From contig CAYPID010000025.1 in assembly GCA_964410725.1 (NCBI GenBank), forward strand, positions 1-34,557: a stretch of 34,557 nt of DNA. Reading direction: 5' to 3'. Below, piece after piece: positions 17,046 through 24,758 of the stretch. Within the stretch, counting starts at the first letter, position 1, and every line of letters starts with the position of its first letter. The stretch comes from CALAZP01 sp964410725 (lineage in GTDB: Bacteria > Bacteroidota > Bacteroidia > Chitinophagales > Saprospiraceae). The notes beneath the pieces are model-generated. The model saw only the letters and a list, made by a program, of their open reading frames with translations. It was not told where the DNA came from and ran no database searches. A program made the position numbers and the translations under genes.

Positions 17046-18246
17046 TGATTTTGATTTCTACCCGTTGATTCAATGTTCTCCCCTCTACTGTTTCATTAGT
17101 GGCTATTGGCATTCTCTTGCCATAACCTTTATATAATATTCTATATCCAGGAAGTCCCATTTTGACAAGGGAGGAAGCTACCGCTTTAGCGCGTTCTCTG
17201 GAAAGTTCATCGCAATATTCAGCAGAGCATAACCCATTGGTATGGCCACCCACTTCAATAATGACCTTTTGATTGTTATTGAGAAATTCAAATAACTCCA
17301 ATAGCGTATTCTCAGAATTATCAGTTAAAATGGATTTGTCCATTTCAAAGTATAAATTGTCAAGCTTGATGGTTTGACCTTCCGATAATTCAGATGCCTT
17401 TACTTTGCTTAGATTAGCAGAAGAAATGGTAGTTTTTTCTTGGGCTACTTTCTCCTTGGTGGCAATGTTTGTTGGATTGGTCTTGGGTTGAGATGGCACT
17501 ACATTTTTTTCTTCCTCAAGTTCAGTTATGACCGTCTCTGCTGTCTCATCTTCCTTTATTTGTTGCGGGATTTCCTCTTCTGGGGCCTCTACGATTTGAG
17601 TGTTGGGTTGACAGGGAACTGGTACGATTGGCGAGGCGTGATCTACTAAAATATTTCCGTTATATGGAAATAGGGTTGGAGTTTTGTAAAAAGCTTCTAG
17701 AATAATATGGGTATAATCTCCAAGTGGTTCAAATTTAAAATCGTATCGGATCCAAGTTGAATTCGCAATTTCCTGAGTTTCACCTAGTAAGTAATCTTTA
17801 TCGCAATACTCATAGCCTCCATAGATTCTCAGCTTAGCAGGAGTAATATAGTTCACTCTTTTATTTTCCTCCTCTCTGCTGAGGGAAACGTACATCTCAC
17901 TTTTGGCTAAGTAAATACTGAATTCATAGCAGTTGCCTTTTTTCATAGGCTCGCTCAATCTTTGACCAACGGCTTCCCAGGTGTCATTTTCTCTAACTAC
18001 CATACCGAGGTAGGTATCTCCATCTTTGGCTTGGCGGGTAACTTTAAAGGTGGCATTCGGTTGTATGTCAGGTGGTGTTTCTCCCATAAAACCACAGTCT
18101 GTCCATGCTACTGGAGGGCGAGAGTGGCGGGGCAAATCTTCAAATGAGGGATTAGAAAGGGTAACGGTATTTTGCCCCCATAAAGTGGAATTATAGGTAA
18201 GCAACACAAGTAAAATCCAGACCTTAGACTTTTTCAGTCCAATCAT
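17029..18246 (-). CDS. OmpA-family protein with N-terminal NPSFE-type domain
   Basis: The 405-residue protein has a signal peptide (MIGLKKSKVWILLVLL, cleavage near TLWGQ-N, residue 25). A beta-rich N-terminal domain of about residues 26-215 starts with LSNPSFEDLP and resembles carbohydrate-binding jelly rolls. An acidic, Thr/Glu/Pro-rich linker follows (about 215-285). The C-terminal OmpA domain (about 290-405) contains YFEMDKSILTDNS, GGHTNGLC, RERAKAVASSLVKMGLPGY and NQRVEIKI. That domain should bind peptidoglycan, holding the protein in the periplasm or tethering it to the outer membrane. The start follows AAAGAGGAT, a rare SD-like stretch here. It is 9 bases after glutaryl-CoA dehydrogenase and overlaps the aroA end. 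Confidence 0.88.
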   Translation of the reverse strand: MIGLKKSKVWILLVLLTYNSTLWGQNTVTLSNPSFEDLPRHSRPPVAWTDCGFMGETPPDIQPNATFKVTRQAKDGDTYLGMVVRENDTWEAVGQRLSEPMKKGNCYEFSIYLAKSEMYVSLSREEENKRVNYITPAKLRIYGGYEYCDKDYLLGETQEIANSTWIRYDFKFEPLGDYTHIILEAFYKTPTLFPYNGNILVDHASPIVPVPCQPNTQIVEAPEEEIPQQIKEDETAETVITELEEEKNVVPSQPKTNPTNIATKEKVAQEKTTISSANLSKVKASELSEGQTIKLDNLYFEMDKSILTDNSENTLLELFEFLNNNQKVIIEVGGHTNGLCSAEYCDELSRERAKAVASSLVKMGLPGYRILYKGYGKRMPIATNETVEGRTLNQRVEIKIISLGE

Positions 18247-18255
18247 ATCCTCTTT

Positions 18256-19470
18256 TTATTTAAATGCATTCAATCCAGTAATATCCATTCCAGTAATGAG
18301 CAAGTGAATATCATGGGTTCCTTCGTAGGTAATTACTGATTCTAAATTCATCATATGTCTCATAATGGGATACTCGTTAGTAATCCCCATGCCACCGTGA
18401 ATTTGTCTGGCCTCTCTGGCTATATTCAAAGCCATAGCCACATTATTTCTCTTGGCCATAGAGATTTGTGCGGCAGAAGCCTTTCCCTTATCTGCTAAAG
18501 TGCCCAACCTCCAACAAAGTAACTGAGCCTTAGTGATTTCAGTGATCATTTCAGCTAATTTTTTTTGGGTCAATTGAAATCCCCCTATGGGCTGATCAAA
18601 TTGAGTGCGCTCCAAACTGTACCTTAAAGCAGAATCATAGCAATCCATCGCAGCACCGACTGCACCCCATGCAATGCCATATCGGGCTTTTGACAAACAA
18701 GAAAGGGGACCCCGTAAACTGCCAACTTCGGGTAAGACATGAGATTTGGGCACCCGGACATCTTCAAAAACCAGTTCTCCGGTAACAGATGCTCTAAGGG
18801 ATAATTTTCCTTTTATTTCTGGTGCAGAGAACCCCTTACTGTCTGCTTCTACGATTAGGCCTCGTATTTTTCCGTCTTCATCTTTAGCCCAAACTACTGC
18901 TAAATCAGCTATTGGAGAATTAGTGATCCACATTTTTGCCCCATTGAGGATATAATGATTTCCATCACTCACTATATTGGTGGTCATTCCAGAAGGATTA
19001 GAACCGTGATCTGGTTCAGTCAATCCAAAACATCCAATAAGATCTCCATTCCCTAAAGCAGGAAGGTATTTTTTCTTTTGATCCTCAGAACCGAATTTAA
19101 AAATGGGGTACATTACCAATGATCCTTGAACAGATGCCATTGACCTTATGCCAGAATCCCCTCTTTCCAGTTCTTGCATGATAATTCCATAAGCGGTCTC
19201 ATCCATTCCCCCACCTCCATATTCTGCTGGAAGGCTGGGGCCAAAAGCACCAATCTCAGCCAGTTCTTTAAATAAATGCTTAGGGGTTGTTCCCCGCTCA
19301 AAGTGACCTTCTATAATTGGACTGACAGATTGTTTGACCCAAGATCTAACAGCCTCTCTGGCTAAAAGATGCTCTTCTGATAATAGGTCATCTATTCCGT
19401 AATAGTCATGGCCCTGAAACTGGTCTGTTTTGGTTGAAGATTGATGTACATTCACTTCCATAATTTCCAT
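18256..19470 (-). CDS. gcdH: Acyl-CoA dehydrogenase, probably glutaryl-CoA dehydrogenase
   Basis: This FAD enzyme should oxidise and decarboxylate glutaryl-CoA to crotonyl-CoA in lysine and tryptophan breakdown. The 404 residues contain several stretches close to animal glutaryl-CoA dehydrogenase: ELERGDSGIRSMASVQGSLV near residue 95, CFGLTEPDHGSNPSGM, KMWITNSPIADLAVVWA, LSKARYGIAWG, and the C-terminal YEGTHDIHLLI with the catalytic Glu383. This matches glutaryl-CoA dehydrogenase more closely than general short-chain acyl-CoA dehydrogenases, but the substrate remains a family inference. An alternative start three codons in (MEVNVHQ) is possible. It lies 61 bases downstream of the M36 gene and 9 bases before the OmpA gene; no functional link is obvious. 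Confidence 0.87.
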   Translation of the reverse strand: MEIMEVNVHQSSTKTDQFQGHDYYGIDDLLSEEHLLAREAVRSWVKQSVSPIIEGHFERGTTPKHLFKELAEIGAFGPSLPAEYGGGGMDETAYGIIMQELERGDSGIRSMASVQGSLVMYPIFKFGSEDQKKKYLPALGNGDLIGCFGLTEPDHGSNPSGMTTNIVSDGNHYILNGAKMWITNSPIADLAVVWAKDEDGKIRGLIVEADSKGFSAPEIKGKLSLRASVTGELVFEDVRVPKSHVLPEVGSLRGPLSCLSKARYGIAWGAVGAAMDCYDSALRYSLERTQFDQPIGGFQLTQKKLAEMITEITKAQLLCWRLGTLADKGKASAAQISMAKRNNVAMALNIAREARQIHGGMGITNEYPIMRHMMNLESVITYEGTHDIHLLITGMDITGLNAFK

Positions 19471-19531
19471 CTTTTCGGTTCCTTCAGTAATTATTAGTTA
19501 AAGGTAAAAGTATTATTCAACAGGGACAACG

Positions 19532-22500
19532 TTAATGTACCAACAATTTTTTAACAAAACTGCCTTTGGGTGTAACTAACCTAGCTAGGTACACTCCAGC
19601 AGGGTAGTCAGACAAATCTAAATCTTCTTTTAAGGCACCCTTTCCATTCACTCTTTTAAAAGAAATACCATCAGCTGACAAAATATCTACCTGCCATTTT
19701 TCTTGTTCCAAAAGGTCTAACTGAATAGTAATTCGATTTGAGGTTGGGTTGGGAAATACTTCCCAAGCTGGCTCAATTGCAGAGATTTCTTGAACGGTTG
19801 TAGTGGCACCAGGGAATATTAGAGTGCCGCCAAAGGGAAAATTAGCACATATTGGGTCTTCACCACTTTGTTCGATACAAGCAGTAGACTGTAACAAAGA
19901 GGCATCAAGAATTTCTATGTCATCGATAATCCAACCGAAAGTGGAATCAGGAGCAACGGTTTGGGAATCATCTGATCCAAATCTGAATCGAATATATACT
20001 GATTGATTTTGATAAGCACTCAAATCAATTCTAACCTCATCATAGGTCCTTTTTTCTCCTTGATAGCCAAATGAAAACCCATCTCCAAATAGATTGGGAT
20101 CAACCTGAGCGGTATAACCGCCCTTGATAATTTCCTGATCAAGTACTTCCCATTGAATTTGATCCAACGATATTTCTATTCGACCACCATCGTAAAATGG
20201 TTCAGTGGCATGTTGATGAAAAAAACGCATTACAGGATGAAGTCCCTCTATCATTACCGGTTCTTTTAATTGAAGGGTTTGATCGTTTGCTCTTGGTAAA
20301 TTGACCATTCTCCAAGTTTTTTTCCCGCTGTTAGGAGTGGTACTGGATTTGTACCATGCTTCTTTTCCCGAAAGGGAAATACTTTCCCAAAGGGGAAAGA
20401 ACCCTTCTACGTCATCTTTAAACAAGATTCGTGAAGGGACGTCAGGGGTGGCAGTTAATTCGTATTTCAAATTCAATTTTTCCCCATTGGCAAGTTTGGG
20501 GACTTCAAAAATCAATTGGTCATGTACTAAATTAATTTTTTCAACCCCTCTTCCTGAACCGACGATATAGGTAGAGCCCTTAGGTATATTTTCTACTATT
20601 TTTAGTTGCTCCGCATCAAACCCCTGATGATTCACTATACTAATATTAGCCATTACGGTTTGCCCAAAACTGGCTTCAAGATCAATATTTTTTTCAATTT
20701 TAAGCGTGGTAATACACTCTGGTTTGGATTCAAAACTTGCCACTCCGTCGTGTCTATTGTAAGCGTTTTTTTGTTGTGCATTCCAACCCAAACCTCTTCG
20801 TGCAAAAATTTCCCAAATTAAACACTCATTAGCTCCATTATGATTGAGAATATCAGCCGCAATGATGGCATCTCTTGCATCCAAAAGTCCGGGGTTACAA
20901 TTTTGGAGTTTCATCCCATCAATGATTAACTGAATAGCGCGGTTATTGCCTCCATTGCCGTAAGTTAAATCAGGGTCATAGCCATATTTTTCTGAAAAGG
21001 CCCAGTACAAATCCCACAATATAGAAGTCCAAATTTCACCCAATTGATGGGGAGATTCAGTTCCTGGTATGTCGTAAAAGGTTTGAGAATTGATGTTTAA
21101 ATCAGTGGAATATTTCTGACGGCGAATCCCCCTTCCAAAGGCGGGCTCTCGGGTGAGAAATGCACCTACTGATCGCGGAAAAGCTCCATCTTCAAAGGGA
21201 CTTGTAAGCGCTAAGGCAAAAAAATCACTCCAGCCTTCTCCCATTTGTTCGTCATTTGTCAAACAATTAGAATTGGCAGCGCCCCCAGTCAATCTGATAG
21301 AAATACCATGAGCATATTCATGAACTATAATACCATTGTCAAAATCGCTATCTAGTAAAATATCTTCATCGCCTGTTAATTGAATGGAAGCTTCTACCCC
21401 GGATTGAAGATGATTTTTGATTTTTTCTCCATCAGAATGGGTAATCATAATCACTGGAATATCAACATTGGAGCCAATGACCCCTGCAGCCATAGAAAGC
21501 AGCTGATCTTCGTAATTAACTATAATCACTCCTATTGCCCCTCTCAGTTGTGCTTTGTAGGCTTTCTCTCCGAATTCACAGACCCCCCGATCAATCATTG
21601 CTATTTTCCCCCTCACCTGGTTGGGGTCCTGATATTGCGTACAACCTAGGGTAGGCTGGTCTGAGGTATCTCGTACTAAAACTATTGAACCACTCACTGG
21701 TTCCAGTCGTACTTCCTTTCCAAAACTGGCCATACGGGCGGTAAATGACCCCAATATTTCTTGAGGACTGTGTATGGTCAACATTTTGGAGGTCCTATTG
21801 CCCCATAGATACATTTGCATTCTGCCGCGCATGCCATCTGGCGGAGCCGAAAAATTGGCATTATTATATCCTGAACCATCTTGGGCATTGGCCATAATGG
21901 GATCGTCCCCAAGCCCTCCCTTTCCGTAATTGTTTTCTTGAAAATTTCCCGCCATTTCATCAAATCCGTACCTATAGCTGAAATCATGCAGGAAATTATT
22001 AGTGTAAAAAAGTTGGGTAACAGCTGCTTCCTGGATGTCGTGGGGCTCCATGCCCAAATCGAAGGGGAATTCAAAATGGAAATCTGTTCCCCCTGAAACT
22101 ACCAAACTGTCTGGTTGATCATTAGCATCCCTATCCAAAAAGGCATGAACATTATTACCTCTGGTTTCAATATATTCTGGTCCCGCTTGCCCATCAGTAT
22201 CATGCCAGCCAAAAGGAGAGGCTTCATTCATAGGCATATTGACCAACGCTCGTTCTCCCAATAAGGGGTTTTCAATAGGAAGTGGATAGACCAAATATCG
22301 AGGTTCTATTAAAGAATAATTAGCCTGTCCCTTCCCGATATTAGATATGGATGATTGATTCTGATTTGAAGGGAAAGATGGCTTTGCATGGTGCGCTTTA
22401 TGGGAGTGGATTGGTGACCTTTTATTAATGTTTGAAGAAGCACTGCTGATTTGTTCTCTTAAAGCGGATGGCTTACAATGCACCGTCCAACTATTCTGTT

Positions 22501-23101
22501 GAATGATATTTCCTGTTTCGGCGTCTAAATATAAATTCCAAAAATCACTACCCCCAATGGGTTCAATGGCCACTTGCCAAGTCGGAGTAAATACTCCTTT
22601 TTCATTGGGCAACAATACTTTAGAAAGAAAGATAGGTTGACTGGCTATATCACCCCCAGGAATAGTCCATACATTTTTTGATTGCTGCTGAAAGCGAAGT
22701 TGATCTTTATTAATGGGAATATTCAAATGCTGGCCAACTTTACTAAGAATTACCGATTGGCGCTCAATTTGGAAGACCAATTCCTCTATTTTAGAATCAA
22801 TATTTATCAGATTTTGATTCGAAAAAACGACTTCTCCCTCTTTTGAAAAATGAACGGCAAATTGTGTGTTTACAATTTCATAACCCAGGTGGGTTTGGAT
22901 AAAATAAAAATGCTCAGCCCCATTATGGGCATCTCTTACGGTATTTTTTAGCCGAAGCTGATGTGGTTTCAGATTGGGCAGGCCCCATTCTTCTTGGTGC
23001 TCCTCAAAGTATTGAATGGCCTTATTCAAAAATGGAGATTGACCAAAGCTGGTCAAGGAAGCGCATAAAATGAAAATTAGGGGATGTATCTTTGCAAGCA
23101 T
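19532..23101 (-). CDS. Secreted M36 (fungalysin) metalloprotease with PA, DUF11-like and T9SS sorting domains
   Basis: The 1189-residue precursor has a signal peptide (about 1-20) and an N-terminal FTP-type propeptide (about 25-200). The M36 catalytic domain carries the zinc motif HEYAH (His594, Glu595, His598) and a downstream Glu622 in GEGWSDFF. A PA domain is inserted at about 485-580, with DRGVCEFGEKAYKAQLRGA. After the protease come a DUF11-like domain (about 800-890), a jelly-roll region (about 895-1085) and a T9SS type A sorting domain (about 1110-1189) with WEVFPNPTSNRITIQL and YPAGVYLARLV. The protein should be released or anchored at the cell surface through the type IX system and digest external protein. 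It begins 36 bases from the divergent rlmB start. A near-match -7, TACTATTG at 23124-23131 (minus), could serve it. Confidence 0.93.
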   Translation of the reverse strand: MLAKIHPLIFILCASLTSFGQSPFLNKAIQYFEEHQEEWGLPNLKPHQLRLKNTVRDAHNGAEHFYFIQTHLGYEIVNTQFAVHFSKEGEVVFSNQNLINIDSKIEELVFQIERQSVILSKVGQHLNIPINKDQLRFQQQSKNVWTIPGGDIASQPIFLSKVLLPNEKGVFTPTWQVAIEPIGGSDFWNLYLDAETGNIIQQNSWTVHCKPSALREQISSASSNINKRSPIHSHKAHHAKPSFPSNQNQSSISNIGKGQANYSLIEPRYLVYPLPIENPLLGERALVNMPMNEASPFGWHDTDGQAGPEYIETRGNNVHAFLDRDANDQPDSLVVSGGTDFHFEFPFDLGMEPHDIQEAAVTQLFYTNNFLHDFSYRYGFDEMAGNFQENNYGKGGLGDDPIMANAQDGSGYNNANFSAPPDGMRGRMQMYLWGNRTSKMLTIHSPQEILGSFTARMASFGKEVRLEPVSGSIVLVRDTSDQPTLGCTQYQDPNQVRGKIAMIDRGVCEFGEKAYKAQLRGAIGVIIVNYEDQLLSMAAGVIGSNVDIPVIMITHSDGEKIKNHLQSGVEASIQLTGDEDILLDSDFDNGIIVHEYAHGISIRLTGGAANSNCLTNDEQMGEGWSDFFALALTSPFEDGAFPRSVGAFLTREPAFGRGIRRQKYSTDLNINSQTFYDIPGTESPHQLGEIWTSILWDLYWAFSEKYGYDPDLTYGNGGNNRAIQLIIDGMKLQNCNPGLLDARDAIIAADILNHNGANECLIWEIFARRGLGWNAQQKNAYNRHDGVASFESKPECITTLKIEKNIDLEASFGQTVMANISIVNHQGFDAEQLKIVENIPKGSTYIVGSGRGVEKINLVHDQLIFEVPKLANGEKLNLKYELTATPDVPSRILFKDDVEGFFPLWESISLSGKEAWYKSSTTPNSGKKTWRMVNLPRANDQTLQLKEPVMIEGLHPVMRFFHQHATEPFYDGGRIEISLDQIQWEVLDQEIIKGGYTAQVDPNLFGDGFSFGYQGEKRTYDEVRIDLSAYQNQSVYIRFRFGSDDSQTVAPDSTFGWIIDDIEILDASLLQSTACIEQSGEDPICANFPFGGTLIFPGATTTVQEISAIEPAWEVFPNPTSNRITIQLDLLEQEKWQVDILSADGISFKRVNGKGALKEDLDLSDYPAGVYLARLVTPKGSFVKKLLVH
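23087..23094 (+). promoter_or_regulatory. Candidate -7 promoter element for rlmB
   Basis: TATCTTTG matches TAnnTTTG exactly. It lies inside the first codons of the opposite-strand M36 gene, with a likely start near 23101 and a leader of about 37 bases to the ATG at 23138. No clear -33 element is seen. If real, it supports the shorter rlmB start. Confidence 0.35.
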
Positions 23102-23137
23102 TCGGAGTGTGTTTCTGTTAAGCCAATAGTAAAAATT

Positions 23138-23878
23138 ATGCCAGTTTCAAAAAACAACCTTGTATTTGGGCGACATCCAGTAATGGAAACCATCCATGCC
23201 GGTAATCCAATTGAAAAGATTTTGCTTCAACAGGATATACGAGGCGATTTTGAAAAAGAATTGAGGTATTTGTGTAAAGCCCAGCAAATTCCAATTCAAG
23301 TAGTACCCAAAGAGCGAATTAATAAAATTACTACCCAAAACCACCAAGGGGTCATCGCCTTTCTATCTACCATCCACTACTATGATTTAAACGATGTTTT
23401 ACCTGGATTATTTGAAGGTAAACACCAGCCTGTGGTTATGGTTTTGGACGGAATTACCGATGTTAGAAATATGGGTGCTATCGCAAGAACAGCAGAAGGT
23501 GCCGGAGTTGGAGCACTAGTCGTTCCAGGCAAAAATACTGCAGCCATTAACGCCGAAGCTATGAAAACCTCCGCCGGGGCCCTTGCTACAATACCAGTTT
23601 GCCGCCACCATAGTTTGGTCAACGCCGTACAACTGTTGAAAGATTTTGGTTTTTATATTTTGGCCAGTGATCTAAAAGCACAACATGCACTGGATAAAAT
23701 TGATTTGAACAGACCAATTGCCTTTATTCTAGGATCAGAAGAAAAAGGAGTGAGCCCCTCCTTATTAAAGGCTGCTAATGAAACTTTTCTCCTCAAACTA
23801 AGAGGACAAATAGATTCCTATAACGTTTCTGTTGCTGCTGGTATGATGCTATATGAAACCATGCGGCAACAAGATTGA
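23138..23878 (+). CDS. rlmB: TrmH-family 23S rRNA 2'-O-methyltransferase RlmB
   Basis: RlmB methylates the 2'-OH of a guanosine in domain V of 23S rRNA (G2251 in E. coli numbering) with SAM. The 246-residue form starts at ATG 23138, giving MPVSKNNLVFGRHPVMETI, the usual opening of the family. An 18-codon upstream extension, to 23084, would run into the M36 gene on the other strand and is not favoured. The N-terminal substrate-binding domain is residues 1-90. The SPOUT domain shows DGITDVRNMGAIARTAEGAG, ILGSEEKGVS and the knot motif LRGQIDSYNVSVAAGM. The cytoplasmic enzyme is a housekeeping gene. The stop is 2 bases from the convergent S24 repressor stop. Confidence 0.93.
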   Translation: MPVSKNNLVFGRHPVMETIHAGNPIEKILLQQDIRGDFEKELRYLCKAQQIPIQVVPKERINKITTQNHQGVIAFLSTIHYYDLNDVLPGLFEGKHQPVVMVLDGITDVRNMGAIARTAEGAGVGALVVPGKNTAAINAEAMKTSAGALATIPVCRHHSLVNAVQLLKDFGFYILASDLKAQHALDKIDLNRPIAFILGSEEKGVSPSLLKAANETFLLKLRGQIDSYNVSVAAGMMLYETMRQQD

Positions 23879-23880
23879 TT

Positions 23881-24618
23881 TTAAAGATTACTTATTTTTC
23901 TGACCACCTCATAAAGTCTGGTATATTCATTAATTTCTTCCTCAAATGGATCGTATTCCAAATGATTAGCTGATATTAGTTTCAAAACATTCGGTTTGTC
24001 AGATAACCTTTGAATGTATTTAACCCACACCGAACCATTATTCTTAACTGCATAAATCTTATTGTCTTTTAAGGCAGAAAGGCTATCAATTTGTTTGCAG
24101 ATAACAATGTCACCATCCTGGATAATGGGTTCCATACTATTTCCGTTGATAGGAAAAGCAACCAAACCCGTACCACTGATGCCGGGAATGCTGAAATATT
24201 CATTTTCCTCCTGTACAAAGCTTCCCGCGTCTATTGAAACTCCAGCAAATGCCTCTGTAGAGGTGTAAAGTATATTTCCCAGAGGCCCTTCTCTACCTTC
24301 GAAAGAAAAACCAGAAGCATCAGGTCGATCCAAATCTATTCCAAATGGCACTCCTTTTCCATATAGCATGTAGGTCTCGTTCACTCCGTATTCCTTGCAA
24401 AGTGCTTTTATGTGATGGTAATCTACACAGCGCTTATCATCGGGATTCAAGAAGGCCCTAATAATATGTCCATAAGAGCGTTTGCCCAATATTTTTTCAG
24501 CAAAATCTCCTATCCCTCGCCCACCTCTATCATTAGACTTGATCTTACCCATAGCTTCTAATTGCTGAAATACATTTCGAAATCTTTCGTTCAATACAAG
24601 CCGGTCATCTGGAATCAT
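23881..24618 (-). CDS. S24-family (LexA/CI-like) self-cleaving transcriptional repressor
   Basis: The 245-residue protein has an N-terminal HTH-like helical domain (about 1-88) with GDFAEKILGKRSYGHII and a region after it that includes NETYMLYGKG. The C-terminal S24 peptidase domain has the catalytic serine S161 in NGNSMEP and lysine K200 in VWVKYIQR. The likely self-cleavage site is A125-G126 in EAFAGVSID. The Ala-Gly to Ser distance (36) and Ser to Lys distance (39) resemble LexA (35 and 37). Such repressors cleave themselves on RecA-ssDNA filaments. There is no phage gene nearby, so this is a host regulator, perhaps of SOS type; the targets are unknown. A 10-base inverted repeat 5 bases upstream is a candidate operator. 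The divergent ftsK suggests shared control. Confidence 0.85.
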   Translation of the reverse strand: MIPDDRLVLNERFRNVFQQLEAMGKIKSNDRGGRGIGDFAEKILGKRSYGHIIRAFLNPDDKRCVDYHHIKALCKEYGVNETYMLYGKGVPFGIDLDRPDASGFSFEGREGPLGNILYTSTEAFAGVSIDAGSFVQEENEYFSIPGISGTGLVAFPINGNSMEPIIQDGDIVICKQIDSLSALKDNKIYAVKNNGSVWVKYIQRLSDKPNVLKLISANHLEYDPFEEEINEYTRLYEVVRKISNL

Positions 24619-24623
24619 AATGT

Positions 24624-24651
24624 TTTTTTGTTTGCAATTTAAAACAAAAAA
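24624..24651 (-). promoter_or_regulatory. Inverted repeat before the S24 repressor gene, candidate operator
   Basis: The arms TTTTTTGTTT (24624-24633) and AAACAAAAAA (24642-24651) are perfect 10-base inverted copies around an 8-base spacer. It begins 5 bases upstream of the repressor ATG. The AT-rich composition makes chance matches easier, but its position fits autorepression. No similar full copy is seen near the ftsK start. Confidence 0.4.
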
Positions 24652-24707
24652 TGTAATAAATCAAGTGAATTAAAATAAATGGTTGAAAAATTGTTTTTGA
24701 TATTCAT

Positions 24708-24715
24708 TATTTTTG
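24708..24715 (+). promoter_or_regulatory. Candidate -7 promoter element for ftsK
   Basis: TATTTTTG matches TAnnTTTG exactly, with a possible upstream TTG about 22 bases before it (in GGTTGAAAAA). Transcription would start near 24722, leaving a leader of about 37 bases to the ftsK ATG. It is the best-placed promoter in the divergent spacer. Confidence 0.5.
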
Positions 24716-24758
24716 TATGCGTTAAGTACGTTACTGACTAACAATAAGGGATACTGGA

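Noticed and set aside
23084..23137. Longer rlmB start at 23084.
   Set aside because: The extra 18 residues do not resemble the family N-terminus and overlap the start of the M36 gene; a perfect -7 box lies just inside this stretch.
24726..24734. GTACGTTAC shared with 34215-34223, both upstream of genes.
   Set aside because: A single pair of 9-base matches is not beyond chance in this length of DNA, and the positions relative to the start codons differ.
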